Source: Streptomyces sp. V4I2 (GTDB lineage: Bacteria; Actinomycetota; Actinomycetes; Streptomycetales; Streptomycetaceae). From it: a stretch of 64,000 nucleotides of DNA. How positions within the stretch are numbered: the first letter of the stretch is position 1; every line of letters begins with the position of its first letter. Both the position numbers and the translations under genes were made by a program. This document shows, piece by piece, positions 25,076 through 33,753 of this stretch. The stretch covers positions 2,294,001 through 2,358,000 of the forward strand of contig NZ_JAUSZM010000003.1 in the NCBI RefSeq assembly GCF_030817655.1, given 5' to 3'. Below the pieces are notes generated by a model, which was not told the DNA's origin, did not search any database, and saw only the letters and a list, made by a program, of their open reading frames with translations.

Positions 25076-26131
25076 CTACGCGAGGCCGGCTCGCTCCAGG
25101 GCCTCGGTGCCCGCGCGCAGGGACGCGATCCGCTCGTCGAGGGTGAAGCCCGCCGGGGCGAGGGTGAGGGTGGTGACTCCGACCGCGGCGTACGCCTGCA
25201 TCCGGTCCGCGATGCGGTCGACCGAGCCCAGCAGTGTCGTCCGGTCGATCAAGTCGTGCGGAATCGCGGCGGCCGCGCCCTGCTTGTCGCCGGACAGGTA
25301 CTTGTCCTGGATCTCGGCGGCCTCCTGCTCGTAGCCCATGCGCCGGGCGAGCTGGTTGTAGAAGTTCTGCTTGCTGCTGCCCATGCCGCCGACGTACAGC
25401 GCGGTGTACGGGCGGAAGGTGTCGGCGAGGGTGGTCACGTCCTTGTCCTCGCCCACGGCGAGGGGCACGGTCGGGCAGACGTCGAAGCCGTCGAGGGTCT
25501 TGCCGGCCTTCTCGCGTCCCGCGCGCAGGTACTTGATCGCCGTGTCCTCGAGGTGGTCGGCCGAGGGGAAGATCAGCAGCGCGCCGTCCGCGATCTCGCC
25601 GGTCTGTTCGAGGTTCTTCGGGCCGATGGCGGCGATGTACAGCGGGATGTGCTCGCGCTCCGGGTGCACGGTGAGCTTGAGGGGCTTGCCGGGGCCGCCG
25701 GGCAGGGGCAGCGTCCAGTGCTCGCCCTCGAACGACAGCCGCTCGCGGGTCATCGCCTTCCGTACGATCTCGACGTACTCGCGGGTGCGGGACAGCGGCT
25801 TGTCGAACTTGACGCCGTACCAGCCCTCCGAGACCTGCGGGCCCGAGACGCCGAGGCCGAGGCGGAAGCGACCGCCGGAGAGCGAGTCGAGGGTGGCGGC
25901 GGTCATCGCGGTCATCGCCGGCTGGCGGGCCGGGATCTGGAAGATGGCCGAGCCCACGTCGATGCGCTCGGTCTTCGCGGCGACCCAGCTGAGTACGGTG
26001 GCCGCGTCCGAGCCGTAGGCCTCGGCGGCCCAGCAGACGGCGTATCCGAGCCGGTCGGCCTCCTGGGCGACGGCCAGATTGTCCGCGTCCATGCCGGCAC
26101 CCCAGTAGCCGAGGTTGATCCCGAGCTGCAT
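25076..26131 (-). CDS. LLM-class F420-dependent oxidoreductase
   Basis: A 351-residue luciferase-like TIM barrel. It opens with MQLGINLGYWGAGMDAD and continues VCWAAEAYGSDAATVLSWVA, as in F420-dependent members. Later come SGGRFRLGLGVSGPQV and LYIAAIGPKNLEQTGEIADG, the cofactor-phosphate region. It should transfer hydride between coenzyme F420 and an unknown substrate in the cytoplasm. It is transcribed away from the aldo/keto reductase gene from a shared 188-base upstream region. The gap to its left (24834-25075) holds no gene. Confidence 0.88.
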   Translation of the reverse strand: MQLGINLGYWGAGMDADNLAVAQEADRLGYAVCWAAEAYGSDAATVLSWVAAKTERIDVGSAIFQIPARQPAMTAMTAATLDSLSGGRFRLGLGVSGPQVSEGWYGVKFDKPLSRTREYVEIVRKAMTRERLSFEGEHWTLPLPGGPGKPLKLTVHPEREHIPLYIAAIGPKNLEQTGEIADGALLIFPSADHLEDTAIKYLRAGREKAGKTLDGFDVCPTVPLAVGEDKDVTTLADTFRPYTALYVGGMGSSKQNFYNQLARRMGYEQEAAEIQDKYLSGDKQGAAAAIPHDLIDRTTLLGSVDRIADRMQAYAAVGVTTLTLAPAGFTLDERIASLRAGTEALERAGLA

Positions 26132-26319
26132 GCCGAATCCCCTTACCGATCAGTAACGTCCCTTGTCGGGAGACCTTAGCGTGCGGGCGGGTGCGGGTGC
26201 GTGGGGGTGCGTCCCGGCCGAGCCCTCAGGGGCGCCCGGATCAACGCCCGTGTCCTCGGCGGAAACTGGTTATCCACAGGCCCCCACGCGACAGGTTCTG
26301 GCCAGTAATCTCGGCGTTC

Positions 26320-27303
26320 ATGGAGCAGAGGCATCTCGGCCGCACCGGCCTGCGTGTGTCCCGGATCGGGCTCGGCACTCTCACGTGGGGCCGGGACACC
26401 GACGAGCACGACGCCGCGGACCTCTTGAAGACGTTCTGGGAAGCGGGTGGGAGCCTCGTCGACACGGCGGACGTGTACGGCGACGGGGAGGCGGAGTACC
26501 TGCTCGGACGTCTCATAGAAGGCCTCGTGCCGCGCCGGGACCTGGTCATCTCGACGAAGGCCGGCAGCGTGCCGGATCCCGACCGCCGGTTCGACGGCTC
26601 GCGCGGGCATCTGCTCTCCGCGCTGGACGCCTCGCTGGCCCGGCTCGGCACGGACTACGTCGACGTGTGGCACATCCACGCCTTCGACCCGGACACCCCG
26701 CTGGAGGAGACCCTCCAGGCGCTCGACCTGGCGGTCAGCAGCGGACGGGCCCGGTATGCCGGGGTCTCCAACTTCTGTGGCTGGCAGCTCGCCAAGGCCG
26801 CGACCTGGCAGATCTCCGCGCCGGGCACGCGGACCCGGCTGGCGAGCACGCAGCTGGAGTACTCGCTGCTCCAGCGCGGCGTCGAGCGCGAGGTGCTGCC
26901 GGCCGCCCTGGACCTGGGCATCGGCATGCTGCCCTCGTCGCCGCTCGGCCGGGGCGTACTCACCGGCAAGTACCGGCACTCCACACCGGCCGACTCGCGG
27001 GGCGCCTCGGAGCATCTGGCGCCGTTCGTCGCGCCGTACCTCGACGACACGGCGAGCCGCATCGTGGACGCCGTGACGACGGCGGCGGACGGGCTCGCGG
27101 TGACCCCGATACAGGTGGCCCTGGCATGGGTGCGCGACCGGCCGGGCGTGGCCGCGCCGATCGTCGGCGCGCGCAACGCGCAGCAGCTCACGGCGGCATT
27201 GTCAGTGGAGGCCCTTAGTCTTCCTGACGAGATCTGCCGGGCGCTCGACGATGTGTCGGCGCCCGTGCACCGCTATCCCGATCACGACTGGAGCACGCTG
27301 TGA
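26320..27303 (+). CDS. Aldo/keto reductase
   Basis: A 327-residue aldo/keto reductase barrel. The tetrad can be assigned as Asp48 and Tyr53 in VDTADVYGDGEAEYLLG, Lys80 in VISTKAG and His120 in DYVDVWHIHAFDP. The NADPH phosphate-binding tail is VGARNAQQLTAAL. It reduces a carbonyl compound that cannot be named from sequence. The ATG at 26320 fits the family's N-terminus (MEQRHLGRTGLRVSRIGLGT), though no clear ribosome site precedes it, so leaderless translation is possible. Its stop overlaps the GTG of the next gene. Confidence 0.88.
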   Translation: MEQRHLGRTGLRVSRIGLGTLTWGRDTDEHDAADLLKTFWEAGGSLVDTADVYGDGEAEYLLGRLIEGLVPRRDLVISTKAGSVPDPDRRFDGSRGHLLSALDASLARLGTDYVDVWHIHAFDPDTPLEETLQALDLAVSSGRARYAGVSNFCGWQLAKAATWQISAPGTRTRLASTQLEYSLLQRGVEREVLPAALDLGIGMLPSSPLGRGVLTGKYRHSTPADSRGASEHLAPFVAPYLDDTASRIVDAVTTAADGLAVTPIQVALAWVRDRPGVAAPIVGARNAQQLTAALSVEALSLPDEICRALDDVSAPVHRYPDHDWSTL

Positions 27304-29504
27304 GCACGGAGCCGGAGCCCGCTGAGGACGCAGAGGCCACAGAGGTCGCCGAGCCCAGGACGCCGGGCGCCGCGGCGGAGGGCACCGCCCCCGAGGCAGC
27401 TGTCCCCGAGGCCGCGACCGGCGAGGGCGACGCCGAAGAGGCGAAGAAGCTGTCCGAGGCCGAGGCCGAGCTGGCCGCCCAGCGGCTGGAGCGGGAGCGG
27501 ATCGAGAGGCGGAAGGCCGAGAAGCAGGGGCAGCCCATTCCCGCCGGGACCAAGCTCAGCGGGAAGGCCGCGGACCTCCTGGCGGCCGTACGGGCGGTGG
27601 AGAGCGGCGAGAAACCCGCGGCCGCCGTCTTCAGCGAGCCCGAACCCGCACCGCGCCGCGCCGCGCCGCAGCCGAGGCAGCAGCCGGTGTCGGCCGGCCC
27701 GGTGGTCGCGTCCGCGGCCCCCGCGCCGGAGAACGTCGAGTCCGTCACTCGGGTGCTGGCCGAGGGCGGTGCACCTGACGCGCTCGCGCCGCAGGTCGCC
27801 GCGGCCCTCGGCGAGGGTGCCGACGAGCAGTTGCGGGCGGACCCCTGGCAGTTGCTGCGGGTCGCGGGCGTGCGGCCCGAACAGGCCGACGGGTTCGCGC
27901 GGGCACTGCTCGGCGCGGAGTGCGCTCCGGACGACGAGCGGCGCGGCCGTGCGGTCACCGTCTGGCTGCTGGAGCAGGCCGCCCTCGCCGGGCACACCGC
28001 CCTGGAGATGCCGGCGCTCACCGCCGCGCTGGCCCAACGGGCCGTGCCGGATCCGGATGCGGCCGTGCAGGACACGATCGCCGAGGGCGACGCCCTGGTC
28101 TTCCAGGATGCCCTGGACGAGCCCGGGGCGCCGGCCCAGCGGGAGCCGGAGGCTGAGGGGGAGGCGGAGGCGGAGGGGGACGAGGAGGTCGAGGAGCGCC
28201 CGGTGCGTGTCCTCGTCGGTCTGGAGCGGTACGCCCTCGCGGAGGAGAGCCTCGCCGACGGCCTGGCCCGGCTGGTCAACTCGGTGCCGAAGGAGGATGG
28301 TTCGGCCGCGGACTGGGAGCGGGCCGCCGCCTCGGCCGAGGGCTCCGCCGCCGAGCTGATCCGGGCGGTCGCGGGCCACGGTCTGGTCCTGCACACGGGT
28401 GGCGAGGCCTCCCTGGCCGAGCCGGCCCTGCTGCTGGGCGCGGCCCGTGGGCTAGGGCTGCGTGCCTGGGCCGCCGCGCACGGCCCGGTCGGCCGCGACC
28501 GCTTCGCGGCGCAGGTCGCCCGTGCCGACGTACCGGAAGCCGATGAGCCCGCTGTCGCCACCGTCGCCGGGCTGCTGTCCGGTGCCGAAGGGCCCGGCCG
28601 GGACGCCGACGGGGCGCTGGACCTCGACCTGCTCGTGGTGCTCGACGCGCCGCAGCTGGACGTCGAGACGGCGGCACTCCTCACCGAGTCGCTGGCGGAC
28701 GGCGCCCGGCTGGTGCTGGCCGGGGACCCGGCGGTGCTGTGGTCCGTGGGTCCCGGGCGGGTGTTCGCGGATCTGCTGGCCGCGCGGATCTGCCCGCAGA
28801 TCGCCTCCCGGCGCCCGGACCCGGGTCCGCTGGGCGAGCTGGTGTCCGGCATCGGCATCGGCGAGCTCAACCAGGTCGAGACCCCCGGCAAGGAGGTCGT
28901 GATCGTCCCGGTGCGGGACGCGGGCGAGGCCGTGCACCGGACCGTGCAGCTCGTCGCGGACTCGGTGCCCCGGGCGATCGGGGTGCCCGCCGAGGAGACG
29001 CAGGTGATCATGCCGGGTCACGGCGGCGCGGTCGGCACCCGGGCGCTGAACGTGGTCCTCAAGGAGCGGCTCAACCCCGGCCCCGGCCGGTTCGGCGGCT
29101 TCGACCCCGGCGACCGGATCGCCTACTCCCCCGCGCCGGGCCGTACGCTGCCGGGCCGTGTGGTCAAGGCCGACGCCGACGGGCTGCACCTGTCGTGCGC
29201 CGGCGAGGCCGTCGTCGTACCGCAGGAGCGGGTGGAGCAGTCCGTGCGGCACGGGTGGGCACTGACCGCGCACCAGGCGGTGGGTTCGCGGTGGCCCGCG
29301 GTGGTCGTGGTGCTGCCCGGCGACGCCGTGCAGGCGCTCAGCCGGCCCTGGGTGTACACGGCGTTCGGGCGGGCGGACCGCCATCTGTCCGTGGTCCACG
29401 GCGTGGACCAGGCACTGGCCCGTGCCGTGGCCGAGATCCCGGCGAAGCCGCGCACGACCCGCCTGCCCGCGCTGCTCGCTCCGCAGATCCCGACGGCCGG
29501 CTGA
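27300..29504 (+). CDS. RecD2-like helix-hairpin-helix protein without a recognisable P-loop
   Basis: A 734-residue protein. Residues 1-140 are charged and Ala/Glu/Pro-rich. Residues 150-250 resemble the RecD2 N-terminal helix-hairpin-helix zone. The motor region then follows RecD2 order with key residues altered: the Walker A place reads HTGGEASLAE (365-374) instead of GxGTGKT, and the Walker B place reads VLDAPQLD (446-453) instead of a DE pair. Later motifs persist: VLAGDPAVLWSVGPGRVF, GWALTAHQAVGS and YTAFGRADRHLSV. ATP hydrolysis is therefore doubtful. An acidic Glu-rich insert lies near residues 280-300. GTG at 27300 overlaps the preceding stop (GTGA), so translation is coupled to the aldo/keto reductase. 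Confidence 0.78.
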   Translation: MSTEPEPAEDAEATEVAEPRTPGAAAEGTAPEAAVPEAATGEGDAEEAKKLSEAEAELAAQRLERERIERRKAEKQGQPIPAGTKLSGKAADLLAAVRAVESGEKPAAAVFSEPEPAPRRAAPQPRQQPVSAGPVVASAAPAPENVESVTRVLAEGGAPDALAPQVAAALGEGADEQLRADPWQLLRVAGVRPEQADGFARALLGAECAPDDERRGRAVTVWLLEQAALAGHTALEMPALTAALAQRAVPDPDAAVQDTIAEGDALVFQDALDEPGAPAQREPEAEGEAEAEGDEEVEERPVRVLVGLERYALAEESLADGLARLVNSVPKEDGSAADWERAAASAEGSAAELIRAVAGHGLVLHTGGEASLAEPALLLGAARGLGLRAWAAAHGPVGRDRFAAQVARADVPEADEPAVATVAGLLSGAEGPGRDADGALDLDLLVVLDAPQLDVETAALLTESLADGARLVLAGDPAVLWSVGPGRVFADLLAARICPQIASRRPDPGPLGELVSGIGIGELNQVETPGKEVVIVPVRDAGEAVHRTVQLVADSVPRAIGVPAEETQVIMPGHGGAVGTRALNVVLKERLNPGPGRFGGFDPGDRIAYSPAPGRTLPGRVVKADADGLHLSCAGEAVVVPQERVEQSVRHGWALTAHQAVGSRWPAVVVVLPGDAVQALSRPWVYTAFGRADRHLSVVHGVDQALARAVAEIPAKPRTTRLPALLAPQIPTAG

Positions 29505-29528
29505 CCGGGCGGCTCCCCACATGAGGAC

Positions 29529-29572
29529 GGCGGCGGTCCCGGAGAGCCTGCATGGCCTCCGGGACCGCCGCC
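29529..29572. terminator. Terminator between the RecD2-like gene and the acidic hypothetical gene
   Basis: A perfect 16-bp stem (29529-29544 with 29557-29572) with a 12-base loop lies between two convergent stop codons. Confidence 0.8.
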
Positions 29573-29604
29573 GCGGTCACAGCCGGTGCGCGGTGCGGGT
29601 CAGC

Positions 29605-30351
29605 TCACCGATCCGCGTCCAGCCGCTCCAGGTCCTCGTCCTCCGCGTCGTCCACGTCCGCGTCGAGGTCGTCCGCGAGTTCCCCGGCCGCGTCGTCGAT
29701 CTCTGGCACGTCAGCGTCGTCAGCGTCATCCTCGTCGTCGATGTCGTCCACGTCCTCGTCGAAGACCGCGCTGACGTCGAAGCGGCACACCACCCGCTGC
29801 GGATCGATCTGCTCGAACGGTGCCTCCAGCCACTCCCCGGGCTCCGCCGTCTCGTCCGCCGCCGTCACCCAGAGCGTGGAGTCGCCCTCCTCCAGGCCGA
29901 ACTCCTTGTGCCGGGAGGCGATCTCGTCCGCCTCGAACTCGCCGAACAGGATGCCGAGCGCCCCGTGCACCGTGCTCGAGGCCTCCCCGCTCTCGTCGTA
30001 GTCCGCCGCCTCGACCCGCTGGGCCTGCGCCAGCAGCCGCTGGGGCTCCACCACGGCGTAGTCGCGGCGGATCAGCACGCTGAGGGCGTTCGGCTCCTCA
30101 GGGCCGACGTACGGGGGCAGTGAGTCTTCCGCGCCGGGGATCTCGAAGGGCGTGACCTCGTCATAGCGGTCGTAAAGGAGCTCGTCGTACGCCTCCGCGG
30201 CCGCGGCCAGCTCGTTGAACGCCTCGTATACGGCCGGGTCGTCCTCCCCGGACCGGCGTTCGACCGCGGCCAGGTGGCGGTCGAGCGCGGTCTTGACCGC
30301 CTCGGCGGCGGCGCGTACCTCGGCAGCGGTGGGCTGCGCAGCATCAGACAT
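29605..30351 (-). CDS. Conserved acidic hypothetical protein
   Basis: A 248-residue protein with no family name I can give. The N-terminal 60 residues look helical (AAEAVKTALDRHLAAVERRS). A central globular part contains VTPFEIPGAEDSLPPYVG and SVLIRRDYAVVEPQRLL. The last 60 residues are nearly all Asp/Glu, probably disordered. No signal peptide or membrane helix is present. The start at 30351 is preferred over the longer frame because the upstream extension is basic and lies in the 47-base region shared with the divergent DUF5703 gene. Confidence 0.7.
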   Translation of the reverse strand: MSDAAQPTAAEVRAAAEAVKTALDRHLAAVERRSGEDDPAVYEAFNELAAAAEAYDELLYDRYDEVTPFEIPGAEDSLPPYVGPEEPNALSVLIRRDYAVVEPQRLLAQAQRVEAADYDESGEASSTVHGALGILFGEFEADEIASRHKEFGLEEGDSTLWVTAADETAEPGEWLEAPFEQIDPQRVVCRFDVSAVFDEDVDDIDDEDDADDADVPEIDDAAGELADDLDADVDDAEDEDLERLDADR

Positions 30352-30398
30352 AGTGCAGACGCTATCCGTACCGGGCCCCAGACCGCACAATAGATGCG

Positions 30399-30587
30399 AT
30401 GCCGGAATACGAATTTGTCGACGTGTACGTACCGCGCGGGGTTTCCCGCAAGGACGCGACACGCCTGCTGACGGACCATGCCGAGTACGGACACTGGGAG
30501 TTGGACCGCCTGAGCCTGCTGCGCGACGGCAGCCGCAGGGTGCGGCTGCGCCGACGGATCATCCGCCAGGTCCGCGCCACGTGGTGA
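30399..30587 (+). CDS. DUF5703 family small basic protein
   Basis: A 62-residue protein, MPEYEFVDVYVPRGVSRKDA at the start and strongly basic at the end (RRVRLRRRIIRQVRATW). It matches the short actinobacterial DUF5703 family in full length. Function is unknown; the basic tail could contact nucleic acid or membrane. It is divergent from the acidic hypothetical protein with 47 bases between the starts. Confidence 0.8.
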   Translation: MPEYEFVDVYVPRGVSRKDATRLLTDHAEYGHWELDRLSLLRDGSRRVRLRRRIIRQVRATW

Positions 30588-30602
30588 TCTGAGGCGACAA
30601 AA

Positions 30603-30638
30603 ACGGAGCGGGCCCCACCGAGGCAGAGCCCGCTCCGT
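30603..30638. terminator. Bidirectional terminator between DUF5703 and chpC
   Basis: A perfect 11-bp stem (30603-30613 with 30628-30638) with a 14-base loop begins 15 bases after the DUF5703 stop and lies downstream of chpC on the other strand. Confidence 0.75.
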
Positions 30639-30688
30639 AGCGCGCACCGCGGGGGAGATTCGCGGTGACGTGACTTGCTTGCCCCGGT

Positions 30689-31465
30689 TTATGCCGAGGC
30701 GCGCGCCTTGCGGTAGAGCATCGCTCCCGCCAGCAACGCCCCCGCGCCCACGGGGAGCGCGAGACCCATCGGCAGGTCACTGCCGGTGTGCGCGAGCTGT
30801 GCGGCCGCTCGCGGCTGGGTGACCGACTGGGCACCCGGCTGGTTGGGGTGCGAGCCGACCGGCGTCTCGACGCCCGGGCCGGGCGTCGGCGTGTTCGGGG
30901 CGCCGGGGCGGCCCGGCTCCACCGGGTTGCCGGGGTTGCCCGGCTGCTCGGGGCTGCCGGGCGGCGTCTCCTGACCGCCCTCCTCAGGCTCGGTCCCGCC
31001 GGAACCGCCCTCGTTCGCACAGTCGTTGCCCGTGGTGGAGTTGCCGATCCCGATGACGTCGACGCTGTTGCCGCAGACGTTCACCGGTGCGTCGATCGGC
31101 GCCTCGACGTGGTTGCCGGAGCCGACGCCCGACGAGCCGCCGGTGTGCCCGCCCGCCTCCGAGCTCCCGGAGCCGGAGTCGCCGAACCCACCGGACGAAC
31201 CGCTGCCACCACCGCTCTTGACGCCGGTGTTGACGCACTTGTTGCCCATCGCCGGGTTGAGGAGCCCGATGACGTTGACCGTGTTGCCGCAGACGTTGAC
31301 CGGCGCGTTCACCGGAGCCTGCACCGAGTTGCCCGACAGCACGCCGGGCGAGTTCGCGCTCGATCCGCTCGCGCCCGAGTCCGCGTGCGCCGCACCGCCG
31401 GTGGCGGCGATCACGCCGGTGGCGGCAGCCACGGTCATCAGGCCTTTGCGGGTGACCTGTCGCAT
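30689..31465 (-). CDS. chpC: Long chaplin with sortase signal
   Basis: A 258-residue secreted cell-wall protein. A signal peptide (residues 1-28, ending AAHA) precedes two chaplin domains, each with its cysteine pair: Cys59/Cys77 (VNVCGNTVNVIGLLNPAMGN) and Cys131/Cys149 (VNVCGNSVDVIGIGN). A Gly/Ser spacer separates them and a Pro/Gly-rich wall-spanning region follows. The C-terminus is a sortase signal: LAHTG (224-228), hydrophobic helix, basic tail. Long chaplins are anchored to peptidoglycan by class E sortases and help coat aerial hyphae with amyloid-like fibres. Position next to chpH and length match chpC. Confidence 0.93.
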   Translation of the reverse strand: MRQVTRKGLMTVAAATGVIAATGGAAHADSGASGSSANSPGVLSGNSVQAPVNAPVNVCGNTVNVIGLLNPAMGNKCVNTGVKSGGGSGSSGGFGDSGSGSSEAGGHTGGSSGVGSGNHVEAPIDAPVNVCGNSVDVIGIGNSTTGNDCANEGGSGGTEPEEGGQETPPGSPEQPGNPGNPVEPGRPGAPNTPTPGPGVETPVGSHPNQPGAQSVTQPRAAAQLAHTGSDLPMGLALPVGAGALLAGAMLYRKARASA

Positions 31466-31617
31466 TGCTGAATCCCTGCCTTCGAACTTGTCCCGAATTC
31501 CCGAATTTCGCATTCCCGACGGCCGGGTTCCCGGTGCTCAAGTTCTCGAAGTCCGGGTTCCGGCATTCGAGTTCCGACGTTCGGGTTCTCGCCGTTCGAA
31601 AAGAATCGTTCCGAAAG

Positions 31618-31664
31618 GCCGGTCGGCCCCGGAGCGCATGGCGCGCGCTCGGGGGCCGACCGGC
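31618..31664 (-). terminator. chpH terminator hairpin
   Basis: A 13-bp perfect stem (31618-31630 with 31652-31664) is extended by 6 more pairs beyond one G-G mismatch. It lies 28 bases past the chpH stop. The rest of the gap up to chpC (31466-31617) has no gene but many imperfect ggttc/gagttc repeats. Confidence 0.75.
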
Positions 31665-31692
31665 TCAGGCCCTCACGGGGCGAGGCACAACG

Positions 31693-31926
31693 TCAGTTGT
31701 TGATGCAGGTGTTGCCGAAGGCGGGGTTCAGCAGCCCGATCACGGAGACCGTGTTGCCGCAGGCGTTCACCGGGATGTGGACCGGAGCCTGGACGACGTT
31801 GCCGGAAAGGACACCCGGGGAGTGCATGGCCGCACCCTGGGCGCCCGAGTCGGCGACGGCCATGCCCGCGCCCGCGAGAACGAGACCACCAGTGGCAGCG
31901 GCAGCAGCGACGATCTTCTTGATCAT
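31693..31926 (-). CDS. chpH: Short chaplin
   Basis: A 77-residue secreted chaplin: signal peptide (MIKKIVAAAAATGGLVLAGA, cleaved near residue 26), then one chaplin domain with Cys56 and Cys74 (VNACGNTVSVIGLLNPAFGN). Short chaplins self-assemble into surface-active amyloid fibrils that lower surface tension and allow aerial growth. ChpH is one of the two short chaplins made early. The ATG at 31926 follows AAGGAG by 7 bases. The leader upstream contains a short hairpin. Confidence 0.95.
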   Translation of the reverse strand: MIKKIVAAAAATGGLVLAGAGMAVADSGAQGAAMHSPGVLSGNVVQAPVHIPVNACGNTVSVIGLLNPAFGNTCINN

Positions 31927-31946
31927 TATTTTCTCCTTGTTGGCAA

Positions 31947-31970
31947 TGCGATCGCAAGTAGCTGATCGCA
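31947..31970 (-). promoter_or_regulatory. Hairpin in the chpH leader
   Basis: tgcgatc (31947-31953) and gatcgca (31964-31970) form a perfect 7-bp inverted repeat 21 bases before the chpH start. It could be an operator or an mRNA hairpin near the ribosome site. Confidence 0.4.
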
Positions 31971-32083
31971 TCACCAGTAACGAGGAGGGAGTAATGGAGC
32001 TACCAGCTTATCGTCGCATTCACTCTTCCCAGTAGGTTCCGTACGTTCGAGCGAATACTGAAGTGTCGTTTCACTGAGGCAAT

Positions 32084-33409
32084 TCAGGACGCATCGATGA
32101 ACCGGTCGAGCACCCGCACGCCGAACTGCAGCCCGTCCACCGGCACCCGCTCGTCGACACCGTGGAACATCCCGGCGAAGTCCAGCTCCGGCGGCAGCTT
32201 GAGCGGGGCGAAGCCGAAGCCCCGGATGCCGAGGTCGTCGAAGGACTTGGCGTCGGTCCCGCCGGAGAGCATGTAGGGGATCGCCTTGGCGGCCGGGTCC
32301 TCGGCGACCAGCGCGGACTGCATGGCCGCCACCAGCGCCCCGTCGAAGGTGGTCTCGACGGCCTTGTCGGCGTGCACGTCCTCGCGCCGCACGTTCGGCC
32401 CGAGGATCCGGTCGAGGTCGGCGAGGAACTCCTCCTCGTGCCCCGGCAGGAACCGCCCGTCCACGTGCGCGGTGGCCTCGCCCGGGATGACGTTGACCTT
32501 GTAACCGGCGCCCAGCTGGGTGGGGTTGGCCGTGTTCCGCAGGGTGGCGCCGATCAGCTTGGCGATGCCCCCGAGCCGGACGAGGGTCGACTCCATGTCC
32601 TCCGGGTCGAGCTCGAGGCCCAGCGCATCGCCGAGTTCGTCGAGGAAGGCCCGGGTGGTCTTGGTGACCCGTACCGGGAAGGTGTGCCGGCCGAGCCGCG
32701 CGACGGCCTCCGACAGCTCGGTGATGGCGTTGTCCCGGTGGATCATCGACCCGTGGCCCGCCGTGCCGGCGACGGTCAGCTTCATCCAGTGCATGCCCTT
32801 CTCGGCCGTCTGGATCAGATAGAGCCGCCGCTCCTCACTCACGGTGAACGAGAACCCGCCCACCTCACTGATCGCCTCGGTGACGCCCTCGAAGAGATCG
32901 GGGTGGTTCTTGACGAGGTGCTTGGCGCCGTACGTGCCACCCGCCTCCTCGTCCGCGAGGAACGCCAGGACGATGTCCCGGGGCGGCTTGCGCCCGCTGC
33001 GCAGCCGGTCCCGGACGACCGCGAGGGTCATCGCGTCCATGTCCTTCATGTCGACGGCGCCACGGCCCCACACGCACCCGTCCGCGACCTCGCCGGAGAA
33101 GGGGTGGTGGGTCCAGTCGCTCGCGTTGGCCGGTACGACGTCGGTGTGGCCGTGGATGAGCAGCGCGGGCCGGGTCGGGTCCGCGCCCTCGATGCGGGCC
33201 ACGGTGGACGCGCGGCCCGGATGCGACTCGAAGATCCGCGGTTCGAGCCCCACCTCGGCGAGCTTCTCGGCGACGTACTCGGCCGCCTTGCGCTCCCCGG
33301 GGCCCGAGTGGTCGCCGTAGTTGCTGGTGTCGATCTGGATCAGCTCGCGGCAGAGGTCCACGACCTCGTCCTCGCCGGTGACGCTCCTGGCCGTGTCCGT
33401 CTCGCTCAC
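32084..33409 (-). CDS. M20/M25/M40 family metallopeptidase
   Basis: A 441-residue di-zinc exopeptidase. Metal ligands are visible as HGHTDVVP (His88, catalytic Asp90), GRGAVDMKD (bridging Asp120) and LADEEAGG (catalytic Glu154, ligand Glu155). A dimerisation/lid domain follows (ISEVGGFSFTV, VNVIPGEATAHVDGRFLPG), with the last ligand His in AGMFHGVDER. It hydrolyses small peptides or acylated amino acids in the cytoplasm. The GTG at 33409 is chosen for the GGGAGG 6-10 bases upstream; an extension to 33478 is possible but unlike the family. The 157-base gap to chpH and the 213-base gap to the tRNA hold no gene. Confidence 0.9.
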   Translation of the reverse strand: MSETDTARSVTGEDEVVDLCRELIQIDTSNYGDHSGPGERKAAEYVAEKLAEVGLEPRIFESHPGRASTVARIEGADPTRPALLIHGHTDVVPANASDWTHHPFSGEVADGCVWGRGAVDMKDMDAMTLAVVRDRLRSGRKPPRDIVLAFLADEEAGGTYGAKHLVKNHPDLFEGVTEAISEVGGFSFTVSEERRLYLIQTAEKGMHWMKLTVAGTAGHGSMIHRDNAITELSEAVARLGRHTFPVRVTKTTRAFLDELGDALGLELDPEDMESTLVRLGGIAKLIGATLRNTANPTQLGAGYKVNVIPGEATAHVDGRFLPGHEEEFLADLDRILGPNVRREDVHADKAVETTFDGALVAAMQSALVAEDPAAKAIPYMLSGGTDAKSFDDLGIRGFGFAPLKLPPELDFAGMFHGVDERVPVDGLQFGVRVLDRFIDAS

Positions 33410-33622
33410 GCTGCTTCCTCCCGGGCCGTCGCTGCTGGTGGTCCCCCTCATCCTCCCTCTCCTGCCGCTCACCCCCAAGGCCGGTCCCGCCCCGTCACAC
33501 GTCGTTCACGCCCGGCCGGGGGGGCGCTCCGGTGGTGCGACGGGGGGTGACCAGGGGGCACTCGAAAGCCTGGTAATGTTTTCTCCGTCGCCGCGAGGGA
33601 AACCCCGCACGACAGACACCTT

Positions 33623-33707
33623 GTCCGGGTGGCGGAATGGCAGACGCGCTAGCTTGAGGTGCTAGTGCCCTTTATCGGGCGTGGGGGTTCAAGTCCCCCC
33701 TCGGACA
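33623..33707 (+). tRNA. tRNA-Leu (anticodon GAG)
   Basis: An 85-base class II tRNA. The acceptor stem gtccggg pairs with ctcggac. The anticodon stem ctagc/gctag closes the loop ttgaggt, giving anticodon GAG at 33656-33658. A long variable arm is present (tgccctttatcgggcg), and the T arm is gggggttcaagtccccc. The discriminator base is A and CCA is not encoded. It reads CUC/CUU leucine codons. Confidence 0.95.
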
Positions 33708-33715
33708 CTTGAGAT

Positions 33716-33753
33716 GAGCGAGGGTCGCGATCACTGGATCGCGGCCCTCGCTC
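33716..33753 (+). terminator. tRNA-Leu terminator
   Basis: A 17-bp stem with one G-U pair (33716-33732 with 33737-33753) and a 4-base loop, 8 bases after the tRNA. The 233 bases between here and the synthetase start hold no gene. Confidence 0.8.

Noticed and set aside
26270..26278. A perfect DnaA-box-like TTATCCACA in the gap between the LLM and aldo/keto reductase genes
   Set aside because: It is a single copy with no cluster, no AT-rich region and no dnaA or dnaN nearby. A 9-base match can occur by chance, so no origin is called.
30689..31465. Tandem CGGN-type repeats in chpC considered as a DNA repeat element
   Set aside because: They encode the two chaplin domains and the Pro/Gly wall region, so the coding gene explains them.
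33623..33707. Search for a duplicated tRNA 3' end as an attachment site
   Set aside because: No second copy of the T-arm/acceptor segment and no integrase gene was noticed in the window.
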